A DNA stretch of 61,524 nt from Gracilariopsis chorda (GCA_003194525.1 NBIV01000362.1:1-61524), one strand, 5' to 3'. Shown: positions 33,532-45,294, numbered from the stretch's first letter. Notes: a model not told the origin generated them from the letters alone. A program made the numbers and translations.

Positions 33532-34314
33532 ACACTTTACACCTGCATCTAGTTAAGTAAAATTTATTGATTTCTGCATTTACAATACTTGACTATCTTG
33601 GCACTACAGTAGCCAACCACTAGAAAACCATTGCACAGCATAGGTAAATGCAAAGTGCCAACCAATAGCAATCCTTAGACGACACCTTGAAACATCCATT
33701 AAAGAGATCAGTACAAGTATAAGCAGCCTTTGGACGCAGGCGCCGCTTCGCGCCGCTGAATACGGGTGACTTTGGGGGATCTGCAGGCCGTTTCTGCTCG
33801 CTATCGCTCGAAAAAGGCCTGCAAACCATTGAGGGCTGCAGCGCCGAGAGGGAATATGGATTAGAGTTGCAGTTGAGCGCTCGCGCGTTGGTGATTGGCT
33901 GGCACTGCAGTTGTGTATGTAGAGTACAGTATATTGAAATTGGCTCGCACCGCCAAAATAACTGCAGTTCCAGCCACTGTGCAGCGGTGTGGCTGGCACG
34001 GCTGCATTGCCAGCCACTTGGCAGCTGCGGCAGTCAACATGCAGCAGCATGCAGCAGCAGCCAATAAGCTTTACCCTTTGCTGCTGATGCTGCTGCTGCT
34101 GCTGCTGAATTTTTTGATTGGTGGGGAGGCGTGAAAATTGCATGCACTGAAGGGGGCGTACAAGGGGATTTTTTTGGCGCAACGCCTCCCGTCAATCAAC
34201 AACACCCCCCTCATACATGTGTAAATCATTATAGTACGGGGTGGTGTTGAGATTTAGGACATTGTATGTTCCTGTAATCAAACAAATTAGTAGAACCAAA
34301 GTATCTTCAAAACT
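33532..34314 (+). other. Element F untranslated stretch with a GC-rich, hairpin-forming segment
   Basis: The surrounding F DNA is AT-rich, but about 33740-34140 is GC-rich with CAG/CTG runs. CAG-rich repeats at about 34039-34063 face CTG-rich repeats at about 34079-34107, which would fold into an imperfect hairpin with a loop of about 15 bases. No long frame is convincing. It may be a packaged RNA structure or an inserted small element. Confidence 0.5.
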
Positions 34315-35226
34315 ATGGTAAAACTATTTTGTAGAGTACAAAAAGTGTTGCAAGAGCAACCCAATCTTTTAAAAAATAAGGAAAATGAAATGATAGAACT
34401 ACAGAATAGAGTTATTATTTTAGCTCAACAAGTAAATCAGGTAATGCAAGTAAACAATCATTTAACAACTCTAGTAAATCAAAATAATAATCAATCTAGT
34501 ATATTTAAAGTAGGAGACCCAGAAAAGTTTTCAAGTAAATATGTAAGATCTTCGGTACAGTCATCGGAAAATATTTTCTCCAACATAACTGAAGTAGTAA
34601 GTGAAGAAAAGAAAATTTAGTATGCTGTAAGCTTTATGAGTGGACAAGCACATGAATGGTGGGAGCTGATAAATATAAATAATGGAAATAATATTAATAC
34701 CTTTCATGAGTTCCGAAGAAGACGGTTAGAATACTTTGAACCCTCAAATAGAGAATTAAATGCACAAAAAACATTATCAAATACAAAGCAAATGGGAAAG
34801 TTCAACTCGGTTAGCTTATATAATAAAGAATTCACTAAATGGTTATTACAAGTTCCAAATATGTCTGTACAAGAACATCTATTTTTATATAGCAAGGGAT
34901 TGAAGCATCACATTCGTATCGAACCTGAAAGATCAGAGCCCAACCAACTACAAGAAGCCATGAATACTGCAGAAAGAATGGATACTATTTACACATCCAA
35001 TGGATTTAATTGTGGTTATCGTTCATACTGGGGAAAGCAACCAAAGCGCGATATTATTGAAAAACCAAAACCGATGGAAATAGGAAACATTCGACAGAAT
35101 AACAAAAGAAGTAATCTTCGAAAAGAAGAAAGAAGGCAACACATGAAACAGAATTTATGCTTTAAGTGTCATAAACAAGGATGTTGTGCTTGGAAACATA
35201 GGATGAAGTGTAACCCAAAAAACTAA
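34315..35226 (+). pseudogene. gag: Element F gag (one internal stop)
   Basis: The gene starts at ATG 34315 with a predicted coiled-coil-like N-terminus rich in E, Q, N and L. TAG at 34618-34620 interrupts the frame, which then continues unbroken to 35226. The capsid-like part contains the AHEWWELI segment typical of gypsy Gag. The end has PMEIGNI and a zinc knuckle CFKCHKQGCCAWKHRMKC, whose spacing (CX2CX9HX3C) departs from the usual CX2CX4HX4C. Confidence 0.85.
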
Positions 35227-35271
35227 ACAATCAGGGTTCGGAGAAAACAGCCAGAACCGAATCCGTCACAA

Positions 35272-35730
35272 ATGTACAATACCAAAAGACAGAAAAAGAC
35301 AAAAACAATAGAAAACTACTACAAAATGGAAAAACCCAATACGATTGAGTTATGTGCACTAAATAATAAACCAAGGAAGAATAACGTTCTAGTCTTCAAG
35401 GGAGAATGTATAACATTGGATAAGATTCAAACTTGTTGCATCTTAATAGATAGTGGTTGTGAGGAGATCTGTATCTCAAAGAAATATGCTGATCAGCTTA
35501 AACTAAAAAGGAAAACAAGTGATATTAGAGCAGAATTATGGGATGGAACACTAGTCCCAATTGATCAATGTTCAGACGTTCTATTCATCAAAATTGGAGA
35601 AACTAAGTTTAACATAAAACCTTTCATAGTGGATTTGATAGGATATGATGTTATTCTAGGGAAATCTTCGCTACACCAGTACAATCCACATATAAACTGG
35701 AAAAAGAAGCTCAATACTTATTCATATTGA
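35272..35730 (+). pseudogene. pol: Element F protease region of pol
   Basis: It contains the aspartic protease motif ILIDSGC (DSG in place of DTG, a common variant) and the later ILGKSSLHQYNP segment typical of gypsy pol. It starts at ATG 35272, 45 bases after gag. The frame ends at TGA 35728-35730, and the natural continuation lies in other frames (about 35725-35850), so at least two shifts separate it from RT. Confidence 0.8.
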
Positions 35731-35847
35731 TGGAAAGAACTTTATTCTGGACGCAGAACCTGTTAAAAGACAGTGCTCCCAAGTTCCAATTCTGCTAAGT
35801 AAGAAACAGTTTGCTAAACTCTAACACAAAAGAGTAAAATATACCTT

Positions 35848-37386
35848 ATGTTAATACAACCAAAAAGTGACACGGGTAGTAGAAAGAAAGACAAAGTTGA
35901 CCTAGACCCAAAAGATGATGAACTTTTAAAACTCTTAAAAGAATACCTTGATGTATTCCCAGATGATTTATCAAAAGGATTACCACCCACAAGAAATATA
36001 GAAATGAAAATTGCACTAAAAGAGGATGCTACACCTAAGATGGGACCAATGTACAAACTATCTCATGCAGAACTAGAAGAGGTGAGGAAACAACTGGATC
36101 ACTTATTAAGTCATGACTTTATAAGACAAAGTATTAGCCCATAGGGAAGCCCAGTTCTTTTCACACCAAAAAAGGATGGCTCACTTCGAATGTGCGTGGA
36201 CTATAGATCAATAAACAAAAAGACAATAAAAAATAATGTACCACTTCCTCGAATAGACGAAGTTTGGGATCAACTAGGAAATACTAAGTATTTTACTACG
36301 CTGGATTTGAGATCAGGATATAACCAAATCAGAATAAGAAAAGAGGATATACCTAAAACTGCATTTCGTACAAGATACAGCCAATTCGAATATCTCGTCA
36401 CACCGTTTGGACTAACCGGTGCACCTGTTTGCTTCCAAACCACAATGAATAATATTTTTAGACCATTTTTGGACAAATTCGTAATGGTCTACCTGGATGA
36501 CATTTTAATTTACAGCACAACAAAGGAAGACCACTTAAAACAAATAAAACTTGTGCTAGATGTACTTAGAAGAGAAAAGCGAGATGGTAAATTATCTAAA
36601 TGTCACTTCATGAAAGAGGAAGTAGAATATCTGGGTCATGTAATAACCGCGGAAGGAATTAAATTCGATAATAAGAAGATTGAAGCAGTAACCAAATGGC
36701 CACTACCAAAAACAGTCACAGATGTTCAAAGCTTCCTAGGTATCTTCAATTCCTACAGGAAGTTTGTTAAAGACTTTGAAAAAATAGCTAATCCTTTCAC
36801 AGAACTTACAAAACAGAAAAATAATTTTATTTGGAAAAATGATCAACAAAATGCATTTGATATACTGAAAAGTAAACCAGTAAGTGCATCTATACTAAAA
36901 TGTGCAGATCCTGCGCTTCCATATAAAATAACAACAGATGCCTCCTCCACGGGTTTAGGAGCAGTTCTATCTCAGAAAGACAATAAAGGGAAAAGACCAA
37001 TAGCATACGCTTCTAAGAAACTTAACGAAGCAGAACAGAACTACGCTATAGCAGAAAGAGAACTGCTAGTTATTGTATTTGCAGTGAAAACATGGAGTTC
37101 ATACTTACATGGTTCTTAGTTTAAAATTCTAACTGACCATTATCCGCTTAAGTATTTAGAAACGCAAAAGACGTTATCAAGAAAACAAGCAAAATGGGTT
37201 GAATTCATGCAAGAGTTTGACTACACAATTTCATACATAAAAGGCAAAGAGAACAAGGTGGCGGATGCGCTCTCAAGAAAGAATTTGGAAGTTCATAAAA
37301 CCTCTTCTAGCATCATTAAATCACTCGTAAATATAACAACAATAAAAGTATCCGACGATACGTTAACAGAATTGGAAGAAGGATAA
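35848..37386 (+). pseudogene. pol: Element F reverse transcriptase and RNase H, three internal stops
   Basis: RT contains SPVLFTPKKDGS, MCVDYRSIN, LDLRSGY and an intact YLDD at 36490-36501. RNase H has the TTDASSTGLG, AERELL and TDHYPL landmarks and ends with KVADALSR. Three stops break the frame: TAG at 36142-36144 where relatives have tryptophan, TAG at 37117-37119 in RNase H and TAA at 37384-37386 in the connector. The catalytic residues seen are normal, so decay is mild. Confidence 0.9.
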
Positions 37387-38454
37387 AAGAGCAGCTTACA
37401 CTTCTCAGAGATACTTGAACATCCGAAAGAACCATACGAACGTATGGGGAAACGATTATACTTTGTAAATCGCTTATGCGTGCCAGAAGGAAAAATACGA
37501 AAGATCATTCTTCAGGACAATCATTGCTCACTAAAAGGAGGACACAGGTCATATCAAAAAACCCTTTTAATAATCAGAGAAAAATTCTTTTGGGATACAA
37601 TGAAAAGCGATTTAAAGAGATTTATATCTGAATGTGAGAAATGTCAAAAGGCAAAATCAATGAACAAGGCTATGCAAGGACTATTACAAAGCTTTCCACC
37701 TCCTACACGAAAATGGGAAGTGATCTCAATAGACTTTGTATTTGAATTACCAAAAAGCAAAGAATATATTGGAATAATGGCTATTGTGGACAAACTCTCC
37801 AAAAGAGTACATTTCATTCCACTCGATGAAAAAAGTAAGGCACCAGACATAGCCAACGTATTCTATAAAGAAGTATATAGACATTATGGACTTCCGAGAG
37901 TCATAATATCAGATAGAGATAACCGATTTACAAATACATTCTGGGATACCTTGATGAAACTTCTTAACATAAAACTAAACCTATCAACTTCATTCCATCC
38001 TCAAACTGATGGACAAACAGAACGTATGTTTAGAACATTAGAAGAAATGATACGATGCTATGTATCCCATACTCAAAGAGGCTGGGAAAAGTATTCACCA
38101 GGTCTCGAATTCGCCTACAATAATCACGTAAATAGTACAACAACATTTACTCCATTCTTCTTAGAGTATGGACAACACCCGATCACAATAAACGATATTC
38201 TATACAGTGATGAACGTAAAGAACAAAATGATACATCAGAGAAGTTTCTAAAAGAATTGAAGAAAGCAAACGAGATTGCAAAATATGCAATTGAAGTAAC
38301 AAATATAAGAAATGCAGACAATGCTAATCGTAGAAGAAAAGATATACAATTCAGCATCGGAGATTACGTACTACTATATACAAAGAATCTGATGATACCT
38401 AAAGGCAGATCAACAAAGTTCACACTAAAATTTATAGGACCATTCAAAATATAA
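37387..38454 (+). CDS. pol: Element F integrase (pol C-terminal part)
   Basis: The frame is open from 37387, with a methionine at 37444. The zinc finger shows H and H (DNHCSLKGGH) and CEKCQK. The catalytic core has D (SIDFVFELP), D (ISDRDNRF) and E (GQTERM). A C-terminal basic region with FSIGDYVLLY ends at TAA 38452-38454. It would normally be part of one pol polyprotein with the RT above. It catalyses insertion of the element cDNA into the chromosome. Confidence 0.88.
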   Translation, partial: KSSLHFSEILEHPKEPYERMGKRLYFVNRLCVPEGKIRKIILQDNHCSLKGGHRSYQKTLLIIREKFFWDTMKSDLKRFISECEKCQKAKSMNKAMQGLLQSFPPPTRKWEVISIDFVFELPKSKEYIGIMAIVDKLSKRVHFIPLDEKSKAPDIANVFYKEVYRHYGLPRVIISDRDNRFTNTFWDTLMKLLNIKLNLSTSFHPQTDGQTERMFRTLEEMIRCYVSHTQRGWEKYSPGLEFAYNNHVNSTTTFTPFFLEYGQHPITINDILYSDERKEQNDTSEKFLKELKKANEIAKYAIEVTNIRNADNANRRRKDIQFSIGDYVLLYTKNLMIPKGRSTKFTLKFIGPFKI

Positions 38455-38760
38455 TCTCATAATAAATTACACACCTCCTATAAACTTGAACTTCCAAAAA
38501 TACATAAACTGCCACATCACACTTTCCCCATATCATTACTATAGGAATTTAATAGTAGTTCCAACAGCAAGAAGAATATGGATATCCAAAGATTCGTACA
38601 CAAAGAAAACACATCTCCATCCTACATTACCGGACATAGAACAATAAACGATGAAGTACAATACCTTCTACGCACATGCCATGAAGAATCAGAGGACATA
38701 TGGCTCAATGAACATGATACACGTATCATGACAGGCTTACTAGAGAGTTACAAATTATAA
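38455..38760 (+). pseudogene. Element F pol tail resembling a chromodomain
   Basis: In the frame after the integrase stop the sequence still reads as protein (YKLELPKIHKLPHHTFPISLL), then a frame runs from ATG 38578 to 38760. Its end, QYLLRTCHEESEDIWL through LLESYKL, matches the pattern of chromovirus chromodomains (Y-L-V/L-x(5)-E-x(3)-W), though the first cage residues are missing. Confidence 0.6.
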
Positions 38761-38971
38761 AATAGAAGTACTATAGAAAAAAGTACACTCGCATACCTAC
38801 TTAACTAAGCTTGAGCTTCAAAGAAACTAGTAAGCCTATCATCAGAAACATGCTATGAATATATATCATGTTCAGGAGTATGGACTTTTATGGATATCAG
38901 GGAACTATATGAAGAATCATTTACGACCAAAACTATAAGATCGTTATAGTCAAGAAGTCACCCTTTACGAA

Positions 38972-39304
38972 ATGATTCACATATGCCTAGCATATAAACA
39001 AATTAAAGGATTATTATTTAATGAGAAAGATAAAAACGTGCTTCTTGCATTGATTGAAAACTTTAATTCTATGCTTACCAGATTTCTAAACGAAAAATTT
39101 CTTATTCAATTCTTCTATTTGATGGTTGGAATTTATGGCCATCTACAAAAACATGGAAACTATTTAACAATATTTGACAATGCTATGTCAAAAATAGAAA
39201 ATCGTGAAGAGGTGTTCATCAATTTTAGACAGGATGATGGGAACACTCATTTTATTTATCCAAAAAACGAGAATTTAGCCCTTAAAGAACATCAGATTAT
39301 TTGA
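38972..39304 (+). CDS. Element F small 3' frame, 110 residues, unknown
   Basis: A plus-strand frame from ATG 38972 to TGA 39304 fills most of the space between pol and the purine tract. The first half is hydrophobic and could contain one amphipathic or membrane-seeking helix (LIQFFYLMVGIYGH). I see no signal peptide or glycoprotein features, so an envelope assignment is not supported. It could equally be noncoding DNA with a chance frame. Confidence 0.35.
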   Translation: MIHICLAYKQIKGLLFNEKDKNVLLALIENFNSMLTRFLNEKFLIQFFYLMVGIYGHLQKHGNYLTIFDNAMSKIENREEVFINFRQDDGNTHFIYPKNENLALKEHQII

Positions 39305-39313
39305 GGACAAATC

Positions 39314-39332
39314 AAAAAAAAGAGAGGAGAAA
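39314..39332 (+). other. Polypurine tract of element F
   Basis: An uninterrupted purine run (AAAAAAAAGAGAGGAGAAA) ends just before the 3' LTR. Confidence 0.85.
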
Positions 39333-39333
39333 T

Positions 39334-39694
39334 TGTAGAAGATCATCGATGCAATAAATTTGGATACATAGAATGTGTGACAGAGAATATGTGAAAGGAA
39401 ATGTATTGTAGATTATTTTTATTGAAATGGAACATAGTAGTTACAAACTAGTCTACAGAACCGTAGATAGGAGACCCCACTCTAATAAAGATGGTCTATA
39501 AAAGACCGCTTGCTTTGGACGAAGGACGAAGTTGGAGGTAAGTTGCAACTTCGCAAGTCCACTTCCCTCAAAAAGTCAGCCAGAACTCTGTCCCCAGCCA
39601 CTTCCAATCCGTCCACCACACAGTCCTGACCGTAGTCCATATTCTACATTATTAATATCATACGAAAGTAAGTACCTTTACTGTATGCGCTACA
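39334..39694 (+). repeat. 3' LTR of element F
   Basis: 361 bases from TGTAGAAGATC to CGCTACA, pairing with 32645-33005. It is flanked on the right by the second CAGCC. Confidence 0.93.
39493..39507 (+). promoter_or_regulatory. TATA box set in a perfect hairpin, element F LTR
   Basis: GGTCT-ATAAA-AGACC places TATAAAA (39497-39503) across the loop of a perfect 5-bp stem. A second stem, TCTAC-AGAACC-GTAGA, lies about 40 bases upstream. The likely role is the core promoter of F. The 5' LTR copy retains TATATAA but has lost the stem. Confidence 0.5.
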
Positions 39695-39699
39695 CAGCC
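39695..39699. repeat. Target-site duplication of element F, right copy
   Basis: CAGCC directly follows the CA of the 3' LTR and equals 32640-32644. Confidence 0.85.
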
Positions 39700-42600
39700 C
39701 ATACAGCAAACTGCTAGTCCAGATGAAACACAGATGCTCTTTTCGATGTAGTTGAAACAGGAAAAGATCACAATGTAACCCTTATGCCTGCAGCAGCTGC
39801 TGTAGCAACCACACCGTCAGATTGGTACAAAACATCATGCAGTGTGCTAGACGTCCAAATCTGAGACTTTATCGCAGTTAGTACAAATGAGGTTCCGTTG
39901 CAGCCCAAGCTTGAATTAAACCAGAGGTTCTATTCATCGTGTAGAATTTGAGTCGCCTCCCTTTTTGGGTCAACCGCAATGCGAAAAATAATGCGGGCAC
40001 CCACATAAGCTTTTCTTCAGCACGTAATTAGACTACACATTGAAAAAGTTATAGAAATATTATTTGGTATCGTGTCGCTTGGCAGAGGGACAAATGGAGT
40101 GTGATGTAGAATAATAAGAATGTAAAAATGGAGCGTAATGTTCAATAAAAGCCATCAAAATGATTTTTTTTGTAGTCTTTATAGCCTGAGAACGTTTGAA
40201 ACCCATTCTTGCCACTTTAATACACTCTTGCAACATCACAAGCATTCATGGAAACTTTATTTATGAACGAAAGCCGTCTTACCTCTCTCAAACTTGAACA
40301 TAGTGCATCTCTCGCTCCCTCTACGCAGAATTAGAACAACATTTGATAAAGCTTTCTGTGTAGTACTGTTACACCATCATCGGATTTATCTCACTATCTC
40401 CATTCTAATGTGCGTGCAATCATTCAGAACATCAACAGAAGAGATGTCTTTTCCAATTTATACGATCTAGTTCAGCCAAAGCCAGACATGGTACATGAGT
40501 TAAACCGATTCATGCTCAGATGTAACCAATTGAGATTGCTGGTCGTGCGGTGCACGTGAGCACGTAAAGCCTATACAGTCTTAGCTAAACCAGGAAGTTG
40601 ACTAAAGAAACAAAATGCTACAATGCTTAGCCACCAAGTGCTTTGGTTTAGAATTCTTGGTGGGAAAGGGCTACACCAACATCAGCGGTGACCCAGTGAA
40701 CAGTAATAATATTTGGTTGCACGCAAATTTCATGGTGCCGGTGGAATATCTGACAGAAATCAGTATTTTATCAAACAAAAATCCTTGACAATCATATGAT
40801 AGACTTCTTCTGCGTCATATAGGTCCCACAGAGAAGCGTAAAGGATACTCATATGACACATTTTGTATGCGCACGTGATAAACATGAGAGTTGCAATATT
40901 GTACCCCATGTAAGTCTGGTTTTAAGCGCATCTAATACTGATATTTTGTTTATTCATACATGGCGTATAGAACATATTATTTCACATCATGAGAACATAT
41001 AATGCACGTTTTTTGCACATTCATAGACAATATATGGCAGTACAGGCGAGTATCCACAAAATCTGTTGGAGATCAATTGTACATCAATATAGTTCACAAG
41101 GTGACTGAGGCCCAAGCAGAAGTGCACTCTGGGCCGGCCCTATTGGAATGGCCTTACGCCACCGTAGCGAAGTTCCTATACCTATCTTAAATAATTAACT
41201 GCATTTGTAATCATTAGTTAGCCCCTCTTACCATCGCGGCATACTAAGTACTCTGTACAGCGCGCAATGCAATTTTTACGTAGTCAGATTACACTGTATT
41301 ACAAACTTACCTTCTACCAACAGGCAAGCTTTCGTTGCTTTACAGCGTGGCTTGGTGGACGATGTCCGTAAACTTTGTCGATGGCAGCTTGAGCGCACCC
41401 AAGTGCTCAGAGTGAGCATTAATCTAACTGGTACTCCGCTAGGCGGTTGGCGACGTTTCTTGCTCGCGACCAATTCACACCTGAGATTAAACCTTTCACT
41501 CCTTATCTCAGACCCTTTCCGGGTTATTGGAGCACCGCCGATACCCTTTTGATCTCGTTTACTCTTTCCCAACTGCGTGACGTTTTGTTTGTGGCCAGTT
41601 CAGCCCTGTTGTGTGAAAAATGTTTCAATAATAAAGAAGTGGTATGCCAAGCATAAACATAGCGCATTACTTTCGTGCACTACAACAGTTGTGCATATGA
41701 AAAGTTTAATTACTAGTATGTCCCATTCACGAAATGTAGAAAAGGAATCGACAAGACTATCAAATGACGCATAAAAAATGATATCAATTTCTGTGACGTT
41801 TTCGGAACGTTTTGTATAAATTCTTTCCTATATTTCATGATTCATAACTGGCGAGAATAACGATGTTTGAGAATAGACTGCGTAAATATAGAAACGTAAT
41901 TTATAATTAGTTCTCTTGAAGTTTAGAATTTTGGTAAATTGAAAGGTTTTACAGGAAGAAATTTTGGTTCATCGCAACTGTTTTATCTTTCGCGCCCACA
42001 AAAATGATCCCAAGCGCTGTCTATACTTTGTCTGCACTAGATCGCCAATCTCTAAGGCTACTGCTCAATTGCAAGATCAAATTACCTATGAGTATGCAAA
42101 AAATCGCCACATTTTGCAGCGCATACCGTATCTTGCTCTTTTTGAAACCGTCACTCCAAGACAAAGATTCAAGCAAGTGGTTGGGAAGAACATCGGTGAT
42201 GGAGTTCTAGTATAGCTTACGGTTCTTCCGCAAAGTAAGAGAGACCCTCTGGGTACCATGGAGTCTTCTGAAGTGAATTCGTGCCCCTCTTGCAAGAAAT
42301 TCATCTGCCAACATATGGAAGGAAAACGCTCAACGTGAAAAAGTATCGTATGCAGTGGTAGTGCGTTTGAGAGCTTTAAACGTGAGTGAGAATGCGGCAA
42401 ACAGAGAGAGACCTTATCAACTTCGGCAACTCTGGCCACTATGCGGCGTTTGATTACTACTGTGAGCAGATATATTTGCAGTAAACAACAGTTTATGGCA
42501 AGGAAATCGGCGAGGTACTTTTGGAAATTATGCTCAGCTGTGGAGCAGAAATTCAGATCCCTTTTTCAAGGACTTTGAGAATATTACAATTCTGTACTCT

Positions 42601-43468
42601 AGATGACCGAAAACTCCAAAGCAAGGAAAGGATAAAAAACCAGCATCGAAGATGAGATTGTGTGGAAGGAAAGGATGACATCGTAAAGATGTAGTGCAAA
42701 AGCAGTCTGTTGACAAACTACAAAGATCCAGAAGCCGTTATTGTACTCCAGTCACAGAAAAAAACCGTCGAAAGGCATTGTTTTTGATCGAAGCCAAAAT
42801 GCTTGGATTAGCTGGCTTCCTAACGCCCTTCATTCTGGTAAGATTCGTAAGCACTCGAAATCAGAACGGCGAGTACATGCTCTCGTTCTCTTCAACCACG
42901 GCAACCCCAGTTGGTATGGACTTGAAAGAGTTGGCTTTGAGAGCGCCGTTTGACGTGTCTTCAATGCGACACCACATGGCGTCGCCAATTTATCAGCATT
43001 GTGTTCGTAGTAGCAAAAATCCGTCCTCGTTATCGGACCTTTTAAAAAGAGGTCATATCTTTTCTATCTTCTGCTCACCAAGACGCTCATTTCTCCTGAT
43101 TTGGTATAAGACATTATTATCTTTTGCTTCCCCGCGTCGCCCGCTGGCGCAGCTCACATGGCACAGCCGCACAGATCGGCGTCGTGGCTTCTATTTCGTT
43201 CCGTATGTTTCACACTCTACTCCTTCCCCTTACAGTACCCGTTCATACACTGGCTCAGTTCGTTCTTGTTGGTTGCACGTATCTCCACGAGACAGCTTGC
43301 CAGTCGTCGGTTTTCGTCACTGACGTGTAATGACTGATTATTTGTTTCATCAGCTTCTTTGCCTAGCTCCCAGACACCGTTTCTACGAACGAGTAAAGCA
43401 ATATCTATGTGTACTAGAATCGATTGTGAGAATAGCTTATCATAAATTTAGTTCTGTCAAGACTACGG

Positions 43469-43489
43469 GAGAAGCGCGGAGCGCTTCTC
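43469..43489. repeat. Perfect inverted repeat, 9-base arms
   Basis: GAGAAGCGC-GGA-GCGCTTCTC forms a stable hairpin with a three-base loop in an otherwise AT-rich context. No U tract follows. Role unknown. Confidence 0.75.
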
Positions 43490-44399
43490 AATCAAATTTC
43501 ACTACGTTCATGATGTTTGATGCAGCAAAGGAGTGCTAATAAAAGAGAATCCTTCCCTCTAGAGTATGCTTCAGGATTACGAAAAGCGTGGTCAGTAAAG
43601 ATATACAACTTATTGTCTTCTCCAACCGCCGTACATCGCAACTATTTAGTCACCTCATGAGCTTGAGACACTCGTTGGACGGCAGGATGAACTGATACAA
43701 CTTTCGTGTGCTTCACTAAATTGTATCTTGTTGTGGAATCTAACTCCACTCAAGGAGTGCATGTTTACCCTTAATACATGCCGCTGAGTAACTATTCATG
43801 AATCTAGCTGATCATGCACAAATGCGGTACGTCGTGGGCGAGTGGAACATTGCGATAACAATCTAACATTTGATTTGGCAGGTAATAAAACTCAAGACCC
43901 TCTTACATGCGTAAATTACACCAAAACTCAATTAATTTAAAGAAGACCCGTTATGACACACGTACGTTTAATTCTACGTAACCTGACTTTGCAGGGTTTC
44001 GGGCGAATCAGAATAATCACTCGCAGGTTAACCTTCATTGCATGGGAACACCGTTCTTGAGTGTCTTTCATTTGCCATTCACATTGTAGTTTCAACCCGC
44101 ACAAAGTTTCTCATACGCTCTTGGTATCTAGAATCGTCCTTGTTTGAATGTCATACGGAGTGGGCGGTTTTTGCTTAGCACGTTATTGTAGCTTACTATC
44201 TGCCTGAATTACTCACCTGCAGCTATTACCTTAGAGCTCAGATAATGAATATCAGAATTGGTGTTTTTTGGAAAGGCCAACATTAAGGTGATTTGTAAAT
44301 TGGCATGCATGATTTGTTGGAGGAAATCATATTTACACGCTCTGCAAGCCCTTCATACTCCATCTCTTGAGATCAGACACCTTTTACCATTAACAACTT

Positions 44400-44717
44400 T
44401 TACTTGAACACGGATTTCATTTCGAATGGATCCTCATTCGTTAGTTCAACGTTCTTCACTTCAGACGGCCTCGTTGAAGATAATGACAGTAAATCGACGT
44501 AGAGCATCACAAAGAGGGACATGATTTTATCAGAGTCAATACCGTCTGTGTCTTTTGGTTGGACGCCCGCACTACGAAGCAAATCAAAGAGAAAAAAGTC
44601 TTTCTCAGCACTGTGATTCGCATTTACGTCCATGTACGTGCGGTCTACAGATAAAACAGCAAGATGTGTTGAACGAGTTTCACCTAAAATATCTCCCGAA
44701 AGGTCAGGAAACATCAC
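44400..44717 (-). CDS. Unrecognised 105-residue frame
   Basis: An ATG-initiated minus-strand frame with balanced, acidic composition that looks protein-like. No domain or homologue is recognised. The opposite strand also has a frame over the same bases (44632-44928). It could be an exon of a host gene, a relic, or chance. Confidence 0.2.
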   Translation of the reverse strand: MMFPDLSGDILGETRSTHLAVLSVDRTYMDVNANHSAEKDFFLFDLLRSAGVQPKDTDGIDSDKIMSLFVMLYVDLLSLSSTRPSEVKNVELTNEDPFEMKSVFK

Positions 44718-44992
44718 ACAAAATGGTTCTCTCCCATACCTAAAATATGAGACGGATGAACGCTTGGTTGATGATTACATACGGTCAAACCAGTTGCCCA
44801 AGTACATGAGACACTTAAAAGGTATTAGTTGCAACGGCCAAACATTATCCATCTTGAAAAATAAACTCCAGAATACCGTATCGATATACAGCTTGACAAG
44901 AGCCTTGCATTTTGAGCTCACACTTTAAGTGGTGCCAGCCACACAGATGAACTCTTCATCAGCATTAATTTAGGACAAAGACGTAACGATAT

Positions 44993-45294
44993 TGTAGCTA
45001 GGCACAAATAGAAGAAGTTTTGGTTTCACTTCTACACCCAGAGGACATACCATAATGCCTCTAACCAAGGGGAAAACGGTAAATCCAATCGTTTGCCTGG
45101 GCTCACGCCCAATGGGTAGTGTTGAGTGGTTGGGTGGCTCCGATCAGCTCTCTCAGCTGCGGAGACTCCTTTACTCTTTATATAGATTTTAACTGCGTAA
45201 AACCCTGCGAAAATCACAATACGTATGTCTATTGTAGTCTAACGAGCAGTGGACCACAAACCCAAGATAGTATATCAATACGTAGGGTCCGACA
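44993..45294 (-). repeat. Tentative 3' LTR of copia element G
   Basis: The segment lies downstream of the copia pol on the minus strand. It is bounded by TGTCGGACCC on the minus strand (at 45294) and CTACA at 44993, so it has TG...CA ends, and it holds a TATATAAAG-like sequence (about 45175-45185). No second copy is present to confirm the ends and no strong purine tract precedes it. Confidence 0.4.

Larger units (their letters stand above)
32645..39694 (+). mobile_element. Element F: full-length AT-rich Ty3/gypsy retrotransposon
   Basis: The element is 7.05 kb with two 361-base LTRs, a CAGCC duplication, an initiator-Met-type primer site, a leader zinc-finger frame, gag, protease, RT/RNase H, integrase, a chromodomain-like tail, a small 3' frame and a purine tract. 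The LTRs differ at roughly 29 of 361 positions by eye (about 92% identical), so F is older than A. Coding genes carry a few stops. Base composition and protein sequences are unlike elements A to E, marking a separate lineage. Confidence 0.93.
39700..44992. other. AT-rich region without a secure gene
   Basis: All frames are short and interrupted, and no domain is recognisable. A few stretches look like eroded coding DNA (41964-42215 plus, 42741-42953 plus, 44400-44717 minus, 44632-44928 plus). The perfect hairpin at 43469-43489 is the only strong structure. I see no LTR pair, tandem array or RNA gene. Confidence 0.5.

Noticed and set aside
33295..37386. Several in-frame TAG codons in element F suggested a reassigned stop codon
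   Set aside because: TAG, TAA and TGA all interrupt elements in the window, at positions where relatives have different residues (tryptophan, lysine-like, tyrosine). Ordinary decay explains this better.
38972..39304. Element F 3' frame as an envelope gene
   Set aside because: No signal peptide, cysteine pattern or transmembrane anchor is visible. It is kept only as an unknown frame.
41169..41181. GAAGTTCCTATAC equals one 13-base arm of the yeast FLP recombinase site
   Set aside because: No second arm or spacer lies next to it. A lone half-site has no support as a recombination site.
42741..42953. Plus-strand frame vaguely resembling an AP2-type DNA-binding domain (VFDRSQNAWISW)
   Set aside because: The resemblance is a few residues, the frame is short and it is overlapped by another frame. 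Not enough for a call.
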